Positions 34,128 to 42,070 of a stretch of DNA of 64,000 bases are shown in pieces. The notes beneath the pieces were generated by a model. That model saw nothing but the letters and a program-made list of their open reading frames with translations. It did no database searches and had not been told where the DNA came from. Positions within the stretch are counted from its first letter, which is position 1, and every line of letters begins with the position of its first letter. A program made the translations under genes and the position numbers. The DNA is from Micromonosporaceae bacterium (GTDB lineage: Bacteria; Actinomycetota; Actinomycetes; Mycobacteriales; Micromonosporaceae). The DNA is taken from positions 1-64,000 of the forward strand of contig WHTQ01000013.1 in assembly GCA_009377645.1 (NCBI GenBank). Reading direction: 5' to 3'.

Positions 34128-35730
34128 GGCGTCCCCAGACCTCGGCCAGTGCGTCGCAGATCTCGCCGACCGTGGCGAACGCCTGCACCGCCGTCAGGAT
34201 CGCCGGGACGGTGTTGGTCCCGGACCGGGCCGCCTGCTCGACTCCCCGCAGCGCCCGGACGCAGTCCTGGCTGTGCCGCTGGCGGCGCACCTCCCGCAAC
34301 CGCCCGACCTGCGTCCGCTCCAGCTCCGGGTCCGCGCGGGCGGGCTGGATGTCGCGGTCCGGCCGGTCCCCGGCGAACCGGTTCACCCCGACCACCGTAC
34401 GCTCTCCACTGTCGATAGCCAGCTGCTGACGGTACGCCTCGGCCTCCAGCTCGGTGGCGATCCAGCCACTCTCCAATGCGGCCAGTGCACCGCCCTGGTC
34501 CTCGATCCGGGCCAGATACCGGGTCACCCGGTCGGCCAGCTGGTCGGTGAGGCTCTCCACAAAGTAGGAGCCGCCCAGCGGGTCGGTGGTTCGGGTCACC
34601 CCGGTCTCGTACGCGAGGATCTGCTGGGTCCGCAGCGCGATCTGGACCGCCTCGTCGGACGGCAGCCCGAGCGCCTCGTCGTAGGAGGAGGTGGCCAGGG
34701 TCTGCACCCCGCCGAGCGCCGCGGCCAGCGCCTGGTACGCGACCCGGACCACATTGTTGAGTGGCTGCTGGGCGGTCAGCGGGCTGCCCAGCGTGTAGAC
34801 GAACAGGTTGAGCCGCCGGGTCTCGTCGCGGGTCGCCCCGAACCGTTCCACCATCAGCGAGGACCACAGCCGGCGGGCGGCCCGGAACTTCGCCACCTCC
34901 TCGAACAGGTCCTGGTGGGCGGAGAGGAACATGAACAGGGACGCTCCGAAGTCGTCGATGTGCAGCCCCCGGTCGACCGTCCCGCGGATGTACTCCAGCC
35001 CGTTGCCGATCGCGATCGCCAGCTCCTGCACCGCATCGGCACCGGAGTCCCGGATGTGGTATCCGCAGAACTCGATCGGCTCCCAGTGCGGCAGGTTCCG
35101 GGCGCAGTACTCGATCACGTCGACCGAGAAGCCGAGCGCCTGCCGGGGCGGGAAGACGTAGGTGCCGCGGGCCACGTACTCCTTCAGGACGTCGTTCTGC
35201 AGCATCAGCCGGAAGTCGGTCGGTGCGTAGCCGTGCCGCTCGGCGGCGGCGGCGAACATCGCGACCGCGATCGGGCCGATCGCGTTGGCGGTGGTGCGGA
35301 TCTGCGAGACCTCGCGCAGCGGGATCCCGTCCAGCAGGTCGGTCATGTCCGCCAGCGAGTCGATCGGGACCCCGACCCGCCCGACCTCGCCGGCGGCCAG
35401 CGGGTGGTCGGAGTCCAGGCCGTTCTGGGTCGGCAGGTCCAGCGCCACCGAGAAGCCGCGCTGACCGCCGGCGAGCAGCGACCGGATCCGCCGGTTGGTC
35501 TCCTGCGGCGACGCCTGGCCGGAGTACATCCCCATCACCCACGGCCCGTCCCGGTACAGGCCCGGCCGCACCCCGCGGGTGAACGGCGGCTCGCCGGGCA
35601 GCCCGAGCAGGCGCTGGTGAGCCGCCGGGTCGGCGGTCGCCGGGGCGTCGGCCGGGGTGTAGACCGGGCGGACCTCGATCCGGGACAGGGTCTGCGGATC
35701 GTCGTCCGGCGGTCGTGCCGGGCCCGTCAT
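34117..35730 (-). CDS. Methylmalonyl-CoA-mutase-type large subunit, no B12 domain
   Basis: 537-aa acyl-CoA mutase catalytic (TIM-barrel) subunit, the length of IcmA/HcmA-type proteins, which need a separate B12-binding subunit. Visible landmarks: FTRGVRPGLYRDGPW, DLPTQNGLDSDHP, LQNDVLKEYVARGTYVFPP, GYHIRDSGAD (catalytic His) and TTDPLGGSYFVESLT. The segment that is RTHSQTSG in methylmalonyl-CoA mutase reads NLFVYTLGS, so a substrate-carboxylate Arg appears lost, pointing to a different branched acyl-CoA. No small subunit with DxHxxG is in the window. ATG at 35730. Confidence 0.85.
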   Translation of the reverse strand: MTGPARPPDDDPQTLSRIEVRPVYTPADAPATADPAAHQRLLGLPGEPPFTRGVRPGLYRDGPWVMGMYSGQASPQETNRRIRSLLAGGQRGFSVALDLPTQNGLDSDHPLAAGEVGRVGVPIDSLADMTDLLDGIPLREVSQIRTTANAIGPIAVAMFAAAAERHGYAPTDFRLMLQNDVLKEYVARGTYVFPPRQALGFSVDVIEYCARNLPHWEPIEFCGYHIRDSGADAVQELAIAIGNGLEYIRGTVDRGLHIDDFGASLFMFLSAHQDLFEEVAKFRAARRLWSSLMVERFGATRDETRRLNLFVYTLGSPLTAQQPLNNVVRVAYQALAAALGGVQTLATSSYDEALGLPSDEAVQIALRTQQILAYETGVTRTTDPLGGSYFVESLTDQLADRVTRYLARIEDQGGALAALESGWIATELEAEAYRQQLAIDSGERTVVGVNRFAGDRPDRDIQPARADPELERTQVGRLREVRRQRHSQDCVRALRGVEQAARSGTNTVPAILTAVQAFATVGEICDALAEVWGRHGR

Positions 35731-35740
35731 CCCGGCCACC

Positions 35741-36844
35741 TCACCGGTCGGCGTCGACGGTCTCGAGGAACGCCGCGGCGGCACCGGCGAACCCGTCCAC
35801 CAGCTCGTACATCTGGGTGCGGACGTTGGTGACCTTGCCCATCATGCCGACCGCCTGGCCGACCGCGGTCCCCATCACCTCCTCCACCTCGTGGTCGAAG
35901 ATCGCGGTCATGGTGTCGCGGACCAGCAAGCCCTGCAGCGGGGCCGGTAACGGGGGCGGCGCGCCGCCGGACTCCCAGGCGTCCACCCACGGGGTGCGCA
36001 GCATCCGGATCGGTTTGCCGGTCAGGCAGCGGGACTGGATCGCGTCCTTCGAGCCGGCTTCGAGCAGCTTGCGCTTGACCGGCTCCTCCAGGTCGCTCTC
36101 CACAGTGGTGAGCCACAGCGATCCGGTCCACACTCCCTGGGCGCCGAGCGCGATCGCGGCGGCAATCTGCCGGCCGTCGGCGATCCCGCCGGCGGCGAGC
36201 ACCGGCGTGTCCGGAACCTCGTCGACCACCTGCGGCACCAGCACCAGGGTCGAGATCCGTCCGCCGTGCCCGCCGGCCTCGGTGCCCTGCGCGACGATCA
36301 CATCCGCCCCGGCGGCCACATGGGCCGGGGCCTGGCCGAGCGCGCCGACCATCCCGACCACCACCGCGCCCCAGCCATGGCTGTCCTGTTCGACCTCCCG
36401 GGGCACCGGACCGAGGGCGCTCGCGACGAGGGCCGGCTGGTGGGAGCGGGCGACCTCCCATTTCTCCATCCCGCGCCGGTGGGTGGTGATCAGGTTGTCG
36501 CCGGAGGTCGAGTAGCGGGCCCGGTCCTTCGGCTCCCCGATCCGGAACTGTTGGCTCAGCTCGGCGACGAACTGCTGGTGCTCGGCCGGGATGGTCGCTC
36601 GCAGCCGCTCCTCGTCCTCGCCGGCGGTGTTCGCCGGGAAGAGCAGGTCCACCCCGTACGGGCGGCCACCGCAGTGCTCGTCCAGCCAGGCGAGGTCGAT
36701 CTCGAGCAGGTCCGGGGACTGTCGGGTGGTGCCCAGCACCCCGAGCCCGCCGGCCTGGGTGACGGCCGCGGCCACGTCCCGGCAGTGGGTGAAGGCGAAG
36801 ATCGGGAAGTCGATTCCGAGCCGGTCGCAGAGGCGGTTCTTCAC
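35741..36844 (-). CDS. Nitronate-monooxygenase-family flavoprotein, IpdC-like (first)
   Basis: 367-aa FMN-dependent TIM-barrel protein. N-terminus DFPIFAFTHCRDVAAAV and the phosphate-binding GGIADGRQIAAAIALG with VWTGSLWLTT. The HCRDV start and overall layout match IpdC (Rv3553) of the cholesterol HIP pathway better than true nitronate monooxygenases (recollection, not a search). Paralogue of the gene at 40975. GTG start at 36844; first gene of the NMO/mutase/thiolase operon, preceded by the palindrome at 36898. Confidence 0.85.
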   Translation of the reverse strand: MKNRLCDRLGIDFPIFAFTHCRDVAAAVTQAGGLGVLGTTRQSPDLLEIDLAWLDEHCGGRPYGVDLLFPANTAGEDEERLRATIPAEHQQFVAELSQQFRIGEPKDRARYSTSGDNLITTHRRGMEKWEVARSHQPALVASALGPVPREVEQDSHGWGAVVVGMVGALGQAPAHVAAGADVIVAQGTEAGGHGGRISTLVLVPQVVDEVPDTPVLAAGGIADGRQIAAAIALGAQGVWTGSLWLTTVESDLEEPVKRKLLEAGSKDAIQSRCLTGKPIRMLRTPWVDAWESGGAPPPLPAPLQGLLVRDTMTAIFDHEVEEVMGTAVGQAVGMMGKVTNVRTQMYELVDGFAGAAAAFLETVDADR

Positions 36845-36897
36845 GGCGGGTTCCAGCTCCCTTGCGCGTTCGTGGTGGACGGGACACTGACAGGTCT

Positions 36898-36911
36898 ATC
36901 TTATATAAGAT
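36898..36911. promoter_or_regulatory. AT-rich perfect palindrome
   Basis: ATCTTATATAAGAT, a perfect 14-bp palindrome in an otherwise very GC-rich stretch, 54 bp before the start of the NMO-like operon and in the divergent region leading to the TetR unit. Its style fits a GntR/FCD or TetR operator. Confidence 0.5.
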
Positions 36912-36971
36912 TAAGAAGCAAGGGTCGCCGGCGGGGCCTCGTACCCCCGGGCCGCCCGGCGGTTGCCAACC

Positions 36972-36987
36972 AAGCAAGCGCTAGGTT
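36972..36987. promoter_or_regulatory. KstR2-like operator
   Basis: AAGCAAGCGCTAGGTT: the left half is a perfect KstR2 half-site (AAGCAAG) and the right half keeps five of seven positions of CTTGCTT. It sits 43 bp before the first frame of the unit that ends with a KstR2-like TetR gene, consistent with autoregulation. Confidence 0.5.
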
Positions 36988-37029
36988 AGGATCGACCGAC
37001 ATAGCGCCGTCCCGGGAGGTGTCCAGGCC

Positions 37030-37128
37030 ATGGCGGGCGAGCGAGCCACCGGCGCGGAGCTGGTCCGGTACGAGCGGCGGGGCGCGGTGGACGCGGCCGG
37101 GGACCGGTCCGACCGACCCGGGAGCTAA
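37030..37128 (+). pseudogene. Enoyl-CoA hydratase remnant, 32 codons
   Basis: ATG to TAA frame whose first 20 codons (ending LVRYERRGAV) look like the start of an enoyl-CoA hydratase, just before the point where NRP would follow. The remaining codons up to the stop are hydrophilic. The crotonase core (about 230 residues) is missing, apparently by an internal in-frame deletion. First frame after the KstR2-like operator. Confidence 0.45.
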
Positions 37129-37130
37129 CG

Positions 37131-37619
37131 GTGGACCTGGACTTCAGCGAGGCCGAGCGGACCTTCCAGCTCGAGGTCCGGGAGTGGCTGGCCGGCAACG
37201 TTCCCGGTACGCCACTGCCCTCGATGGACACTCCGGCCGGTTTCGACGCTCACCGGGAGTGGGAACGGCGGCTGCACGAGGCCCGGCTGTCGGTGTTGGA
37301 CTGGCCGCACCCGGCCACCGCCAAGCTGGTCGCCGCGGACGCCGCCCGGGACGCGGTCACCGCCGCTCTGCAGGTCCACGGTGCGATCGGGTACACCGAC
37401 GAGCACCCGCTCAGCCTGTGGCTGCGCCGGGTAACCGCGCTGCGGTCGGCCTGGGGCTCGCCGGCCGCGCACCGGGAGCTGGTCGCGGCGGCGCTGGCCG
37501 CCGGGGACGCCGGCCACCTCGGCCAGCCACCCGACCCGCTACCCTCTACCGCAACCGGCGGGACCGCGGTGGCCACGGCGGGACAGGAGGCGACGGTGCC
37601 AGCAGCGAGGGACGCATGA
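37131..37619 (+). pseudogene. Acyl-CoA dehydrogenase with internal deletion
   Basis: 162-codon frame against about 380 for the family. Residues 1-60 are the N-terminal helix of an acyl-CoA dehydrogenase (FSEAERTFQLEVREWL, then HREWERRLHEA). It then jumps to the C-terminal helical domain (AALQVHGAIGYTDEHPLSLW to AAHRELVAAAL). The central beta-domain with the FAD and substrate sites is missing, yet the frame is intact. GTG start with GGAG; stop overlaps the TetR start (ATGA), so it may now serve only to couple translation. Confidence 0.7.
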
Positions 37620-38218
37620 CCGCCCGGGACCGGGACCGGCGGGCCGAGATCCTGGCCGGTGCCGCCGCGCTGTTCGCCGAGAAGGGCGTGGCGACCACCA
37701 CGGTCCGGGAGCTGGCCGACGCCGCCGGCATCCTCTCCGGCAGCCTCTACCACCACTTCGAGTCCAAGGATCACATCGTCGAGGAGATCGTGATCAGCTA
37801 TGTGGACGATCTGCGGCGCGGGTACGACCGGGCGCTGGCCGAGGAGCAGGAGCCCCGCGCCCGGCTGGTCAACCTGATCCGGGTGTCGCTGGAGGTGGCC
37901 GAGCGGCACCACGGCGCCACCGAGATCTACCTGAACGAGCTCCAGTCACTGCGCAGCCTGCCCCGGTACGGGACGATCCGGCGCGCCCGGTCGGCGATGC
38001 GGAAGGCCTGGATCGCCACCATCGAGTCCGGCATCCAGGCCGGGGCGTTCCGGTCCGATCTGGACCCGCAGGTGGTCTACCGGCTGATCCGGGAGGCGGT
38101 GTGGCGCTCGGTGCGGTGGTACCGCCCGACCGCCGCGTACCCGGTGGAGCGGTTCGCCAGCGACTGCGCCTCGATCTTCCTCGACGGCCTCACCACCCCC
38201 GGGCCCCGAGTTTCCTAG
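37616..38218 (+). CDS. TetR-family regulator, KstR2-like
   Basis: 200-aa repressor. The DNA-binding region reads TTTVRELADAAGILSGSLYH and the C-terminal part VVYRLIREAVWRSVRWYRP; both are strikingly like KstR2, the HIP-CoA-responsive repressor of the late cholesterol (ring C/D) genes of mycobacteria and rhodococci. A matching operator lies at 36972. ATG overlaps the acyl-CoA dehydrogenase remnant. Inference: senses a ring-derived acyl-CoA and controls part of this island. Confidence 0.85.
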   Translation: MTARDRDRRAEILAGAAALFAEKGVATTTVRELADAAGILSGSLYHHFESKDHIVEEIVISYVDDLRRGYDRALAEEQEPRARLVNLIRVSLEVAERHHGATEIYLNELQSLRSLPRYGTIRRARSAMRKAWIATIESGIQAGAFRSDLDPQVVYRLIREAVWRSVRWYRPTAAYPVERFASDCASIFLDGLTTPGPRVS

Positions 38219-38255
38219 CTGAACTGAGACTGTTACCCGCAAGGAGGTGGTTGTC

Positions 38256-38351
38256 ATGGGCGCGCATGAGCTCGATACCGACGTCGCATCATTGACCTTC
38301 CGGCGCCGGCTACCACCAACAATGGCCGGTCGGCTCGCGGGCAAGGTCTAG
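38256..38351 (+). CDS. 31-aa frame, possible short-chain dehydrogenase stump
   Basis: Very strong ribosome site (AAGGAGGTGG, 38241-38250) before an ATG, then 31 codons ending TAG. The last residues MAGRLAGKV are the classic start of a short-chain dehydrogenase just before IVTG, where the frame stops. Probably the remnant of a deleted gene; expression of the small peptide is possible. Confidence 0.35.
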   Translation: MGAHELDTDVASLTFRRRLPPTMAGRLAGKV

Positions 38352-38506
38352 TGTGCCGTCTCTTGAAAATATTGGCGAGGTGCGAGGGGTCTCGTACGCG
38401 GTCCACATCGCTACGGATGTTGCCCACGTCCACAGAGATGTGGTCGCGAACAAACCCACCTTCGGTTCGGCCGGCTTCACTGACACGGCCCCCACCCGGC
38501 GGGCGG
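38352..38506. other. Intergenic stretch of lower GC
   Basis: 155 bp between the 31-aa frame and the second IclR gene, with local AT-rich sequence (TTGAAAATATTGG near 38362). A plus-strand frame from GTG 38353 (VPSLENIGEVRGVSYAVH) has normal amino-acid composition for about 50 codons before it runs into the IclR gene; it may be a remnant. No promoter elements are convincing. Confidence 0.3.
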
Positions 38507-39286
38507 TCAGGCGCGGGCGAGGCTGGCGCCGATCCGGTCGCAGGTGGCCCGCAGCGCATCACCGTACCGCCGGGTGGCCGCGTCGCCCAGCCCGGCCGTG
38601 AACGATACGGCCGCCGCGACCAGCCGAAGCTCGTCCCCGGCGAAGATCGGCGCCGAGACCGTGCTCACCCCCAGCACGTAACCCTCGTGGTCGACCGCCC
38701 ACCCCTGCGCGCGGGTCTGGGCCAGCTGCTCCCGGAACCGCTCGACGCTGGTCTCGCTCTTCGGCGTGAACGAGCGCAGCCCGCGGGCCAGCACGTCGTC
38801 GACCACCTCCGGCGGGTCGTACGCGAGGAAGGCGCGCCCGAACGAGCCGGACTGGATCGGCAGGTGGACCCCGACCTGGAAGGTGATCCGGACCCGGCCG
38901 ACCCGCTCCAGTTTGTCCAGGATGGACACCTCGTACCGGTCGAACCGGCGGTACAGCACCAGGGTCGCGTCGATCGTGGACAGCAGCTCGGTCAGGTAGC
39001 GCCGGGCGACCTGCAGGTCGTCGAGCTGGCCGGTGGCCGACAGCCCCAGCTCCACCAGCTCCGGGCCGAGCGCGTAGCCGCGGGTCGCCTCGTCGAACCG
39101 CACCCAGCCCACCGCCACCATCGACTGGAGCAGGTAGTAGACCGTACTCTTGTTCAGCTGCAACGTCTCGACCAGCTCAGACAGAGTCTGGGCGCCGTCG
39201 GTGGACAGCCGCCGGAGCACCAGCGCGGCGCGCTCGATCGCCGGCACCTTCCCGGCGTCGACTTCGCTACCCCGGCCACGATTCAT
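38507..39286 (-). CDS. IclR-family regulator (second)
   Basis: 259-aa regulator: winged helix (TLSELVETLQLNKSTVYYLL, residues 34-55) and IclR effector domain. It is the last gene of the operon that starts at 45276 and is coupled to a 22-codon frame by an ATGA overlap. Position suggests it autoregulates that operon via the nested palindromes at 45317-45351. ATG at 39286 has a weak ribosome site, so expression by coupling is plausible. Confidence 0.88.
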   Translation of the reverse strand: MNRGRGSEVDAGKVPAIERAALVLRRLSTDGAQTLSELVETLQLNKSTVYYLLQSMVAVGWVRFDEATRGYALGPELVELGLSATGQLDDLQVARRYLTELLSTIDATLVLYRRFDRYEVSILDKLERVGRVRITFQVGVHLPIQSGSFGRAFLAYDPPEVVDDVLARGLRSFTPKSETSVERFREQLAQTRAQGWAVDHEGYVLGVSTVSAPIFAGDELRLVAAAVSFTAGLGDAATRRYGDALRATCDRIGASLARA

Positions 39287-39351
39287 AAGCTGCCAAAGGG
39301 CAGAAAGTCCCAGGCCCGCTCGGACAGCTCGGCCGGCGGCAGCGCGGTCAT
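39283..39351 (-). CDS. 22-aa coupled micro-frame
   Basis: A 22-codon frame fits exactly between the acyl-CoA synthetase and IclR genes: its ATG (39351) overlaps the synthetase stop by 4 bp and its stop overlaps the IclR ATG by 4 bp. The product (contains LPPAELSERAWDFLPF) has no known domain. Either a translational linker or the stump of a gene with an internal deletion. Confidence 0.4.
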   Translation of the reverse strand: MTALPPAELSERAWDFLPFGSL

Positions 39352-40982
39352 CCGTCCACCTTCCCGGCGCGCTCCTGCTCCCGCAGCTCGCGCCGCAGCA
39401 CCTTGCCGGTCGGGTTGCGAGGCAGCGCGTCCACGAACCGGTAGCGGCGCGGCACCTTGAAGTCGGCCAACCGCTCCCGGCAGAACTCGGCCAGCTCGTC
39501 GGCGCTGGCCCGCTGCCCGGCCCGCAGCACCACATGGGCGCTGGTGTCCTCGCCGAGCCGGTCGTGCGGCACCCCGACCACCGCCGCATCCAGCACCGCC
39601 GGGTGCTCATACAGCACCCGCTCGATCTCGGCCGGCGCGATGTTGAAGCCGCCGCGCACGATCAGGTCCTTCTTCCGGTCCACATGGTACTTGAAGCCGT
39701 CCTCGTCCACCCGGACGATGTCGCCGCTGTGCAGCCAGCCGTCCCGCAGCACCTCGGCGGTGGCGTCCGGGTTCTTGTGGTAGCCCTTCATGATGGTCGG
39801 CCCGCGGTAGCAGATCTCGCCGGCGCCGCCCGGCCCGACCTCGTTCCCCTCCTCGTCGACCACCCGGCACTGCACCAGCGGCGACGGGTCCCGGCCGACC
39901 GAGCCGAGCTTGCTGAGCGCGAACTCGCTGGGCAGGTAGAGCCCGCTCGGGCCGGCCTCGGTCAGCCCGTAGGTCTGGTAGAGCTCGACCCCCGGCACCA
40001 GCTCGAACAACCGGGAGATGATCACGGGCGGCATCACCGCCCCGCCGTAGTCCATCATCCGCACCGAGCTCAGGTCGGCGTCCTTGATCAGCCCCGAGTC
40101 CAGCAGCAGGATGTAGCAGGTCGGCACGTTCACGTACACAGTGGTGCGTTCGGCCTGGAGCAGCTCGAGCGTGCTCGTGACGTCGAAGGCCGGCTCGATC
40201 ACGTTGCAGGCACCGGCCCACAGCGCCGAGAAGCTGGCGAAGTGGCAGCCGGCGCTGGTGAACACCGGGAACGCGCTCTGCCACACGTCATCCGGCCGGA
40301 CCTGCAGGGTGCGAGACAGCGAGTACGCGTCGGCGACGCAGATCGAGTGGGTCTGCATCACGCACTTGGGCACGCCGGTGGTGCCGGAGGTGAACAGCCA
40401 GTCGGCGTCGTCGTCCTCGGTCAGGTCGGCGCCGGGCAGCCGGCCGTCCACACCAGAGTCCACACCAGCGTCGGGCAGTGCGTCCCACGGCACCGCACCC
40501 GCGACCGGGTTGTCGCCGCCCACCTGCACCAGCAGCCGGATCGAGCGGACCTGGCCGGCGACCGTGGTGGCGGTCGCGGACAGCCCGGCCTCGAAGATCA
40601 CCGCGCTGGCGTCGCACAGCTCCACCAGCTCCCGGACCTCCCGGGCGGTGAACCGGGTGTTGATCGGGCAGTTGACGGCGCCGGCCTTGTGCACGCCGTA
40701 GTACGCGACCGTGGCCTCCAGCCCGGCCTGGTTGGACAGCATCAGCGCCACCCGCTCACCCCGGCGCAGCCCGCGCGCCGCCAGCCCGCGGGCGACCGCG
40801 TCGGAGGCCAGATCCAGCTCCCGGTAGGTGATCCGGCGCCACCGGCCCCGGGCGTCCCGGGCGGCCACCGCCGGGGCGTCCGGCCGGGCCGCCGCCCGCG
40901 CCCGCAGCAGCGCCACGATCGTGCGCTCCCCGAACTCGGCCGGGAGCCGGACCGGGCCGGCCGCCACCGATGCCTCAGTCAT
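39348..40982 (-). CDS. AMP-forming acyl-CoA synthetase (second)
   Basis: 544-aa acid-CoA ligase. P-loop LFTSGTTGVPKC (about residue 180), A5 YQTYGLTEAG, A7 DGWLHSGDIVRVDEDG, hinge DRKKDLIVRGGFNIAPAEIE, catalytic Lys in RNPTGKVLRR. Only about a third identical by eye to the ligase at 23118. It resembles FadD3/benzoate-type ligases of ring degradation more than long-chain FadD. ATG overlaps the upstream flavoprotein stop by 8 bp. Confidence 0.9.
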   Translation of the reverse strand: MTEASVAAGPVRLPAEFGERTIVALLRARAAARPDAPAVAARDARGRWRRITYRELDLASDAVARGLAARGLRRGERVALMLSNQAGLEATVAYYGVHKAGAVNCPINTRFTAREVRELVELCDASAVIFEAGLSATATTVAGQVRSIRLLVQVGGDNPVAGAVPWDALPDAGVDSGVDGRLPGADLTEDDDADWLFTSGTTGVPKCVMQTHSICVADAYSLSRTLQVRPDDVWQSAFPVFTSAGCHFASFSALWAGACNVIEPAFDVTSTLELLQAERTTVYVNVPTCYILLLDSGLIKDADLSSVRMMDYGGAVMPPVIISRLFELVPGVELYQTYGLTEAGPSGLYLPSEFALSKLGSVGRDPSPLVQCRVVDEEGNEVGPGGAGEICYRGPTIMKGYHKNPDATAEVLRDGWLHSGDIVRVDEDGFKYHVDRKKDLIVRGGFNIAPAEIERVLYEHPAVLDAAVVGVPHDRLGEDTSAHVVLRAGQRASADELAEFCRERLADFKVPRRYRFVDALPRNPTGKVLRRELREQERAGKVDG

Positions 40983-42066
40983 CGGTCAGCCGCCGCAACC
41001 GGGCCAGGCTGTCCGCCGTACCGGCCATCAGGTCGTACATCACGTCGCGGGCCGGTGCCTGCCGGTCCATCATCCCCACCACCTGTCCGAGCGGTGTCCC
41101 CATGGTCTCCCGGCGGGCCTCGAACATCCCGATCATCGCCTCCCGCACCAGCATCCCCTGCAGCGGCGCCGGCAGCGGGCGCGGCGCCCCCGCCTGCTCC
41201 CAGGCCGCCACCCACGGGGTTCGCAGCTGCCGGACCGGCTTGCCGGTGGAGCAGAGCGAGATCGTGGCGTCGGTCGAGGCCGCGGCGACCAGCTTGTCCT
41301 TCACCAGCGGGTCCAGGTCGCTCTCCATAGTGGTCAGCCAGATCGAGCCGGTCCACACGCCCTGTGCCCCGAGCGCCAGCGCGGCCGCCACCTGCCGGCC
41401 GTCCCCGACCCCGCCGGCGGCCAGCACCGGCAGGTCGACCGCGTCGACCACCTGCGGCACCAGCACGAACGTACTGATTGGACCGGTGTGCCCGCCCGCC
41501 TCGTGGCCCTGCGCGACCACGATGTCGGTGCCGGCCTGCTGGTGCTTGACGGCGTGCCGGGGTGAGCCGACCAGGCCGGCGACCAGCGTCCCGTCCGCGT
41601 GCGCCTGCTCGACGATGTCCGGCGGAGCCGGCCCGAGCGCGCTGGCCAGCAGCCGCACCCGGTGCCGGCGGGCCACCTCCCACTGTGCCCGGGCCCGGGC
41701 GTGGGTGGCGATCTGGCCGTCCCCGAACCGGGAGTGGGCGGCCTGCTGCTTCGGGGCCGGGATGCCGAACCGCTCCTGCAGCTCCCGGACGAACTTCCGG
41801 TGCTGGTCCGGGATTGCGCCGGCCAGCTCCCGCTCGTCGTCGCCAAGGTACTTCTCCGGGAGCACCAGATCGACCCCGTACGGCTTGCCGGCCAGCGCCG
41901 CGTCCAGCTGGGCGAGGTCGACCTCCAGCTCCTCGGGTGCGTGCCGGGCGGCGCCCAGCACCCCCACCCCGCCGGCCTCGCTCACCGCCTGGACCACGTC
42001 CCGGCAGTGGCTGAACGCAAAGATCGGCAGCTCCGCCCCCAGCATGTCGCATACCTTCGTACGCAC
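40975..42066 (-). CDS. Nitronate-monooxygenase-family flavoprotein, IpdC-like (second)
   Basis: 363-aa paralogue of the protein at 35741; N-terminus AELPIFAFSHCRDVVQAV, glycine-rich FMN loop AAGGVGDGRQVAAALALG and VWTGSIWLTTMESD. Shares the HCRDV start with IpdC of steroid ring degradation. GTG start at 42066, 4 nt after the CoA-transferase stop. Having two paralogues in neighbouring operons suggests two related reduction or oxidation steps, or two substrates. Confidence 0.86.
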   Translation of the reverse strand: MRTKVCDMLGAELPIFAFSHCRDVVQAVSEAGGVGVLGAARHAPEELEVDLAQLDAALAGKPYGVDLVLPEKYLGDDERELAGAIPDQHRKFVRELQERFGIPAPKQQAAHSRFGDGQIATHARARAQWEVARRHRVRLLASALGPAPPDIVEQAHADGTLVAGLVGSPRHAVKHQQAGTDIVVAQGHEAGGHTGPISTFVLVPQVVDAVDLPVLAAGGVGDGRQVAAALALGAQGVWTGSIWLTTMESDLDPLVKDKLVAAASTDATISLCSTGKPVRQLRTPWVAAWEQAGAPRPLPAPLQGMLVREAMIGMFEARRETMGTPLGQVVGMMDRQAPARDVMYDLMAGTADSLARLRRLTDD

Positions 42067-42070
42067 GACG

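Noticed and set aside
39150-41330. A plus-strand open frame of about 720 codons opposite the second acyl-CoA synthetase
   Set aside because: Mirror frame of a clear minus-strand enzyme; no domain and unnatural composition.
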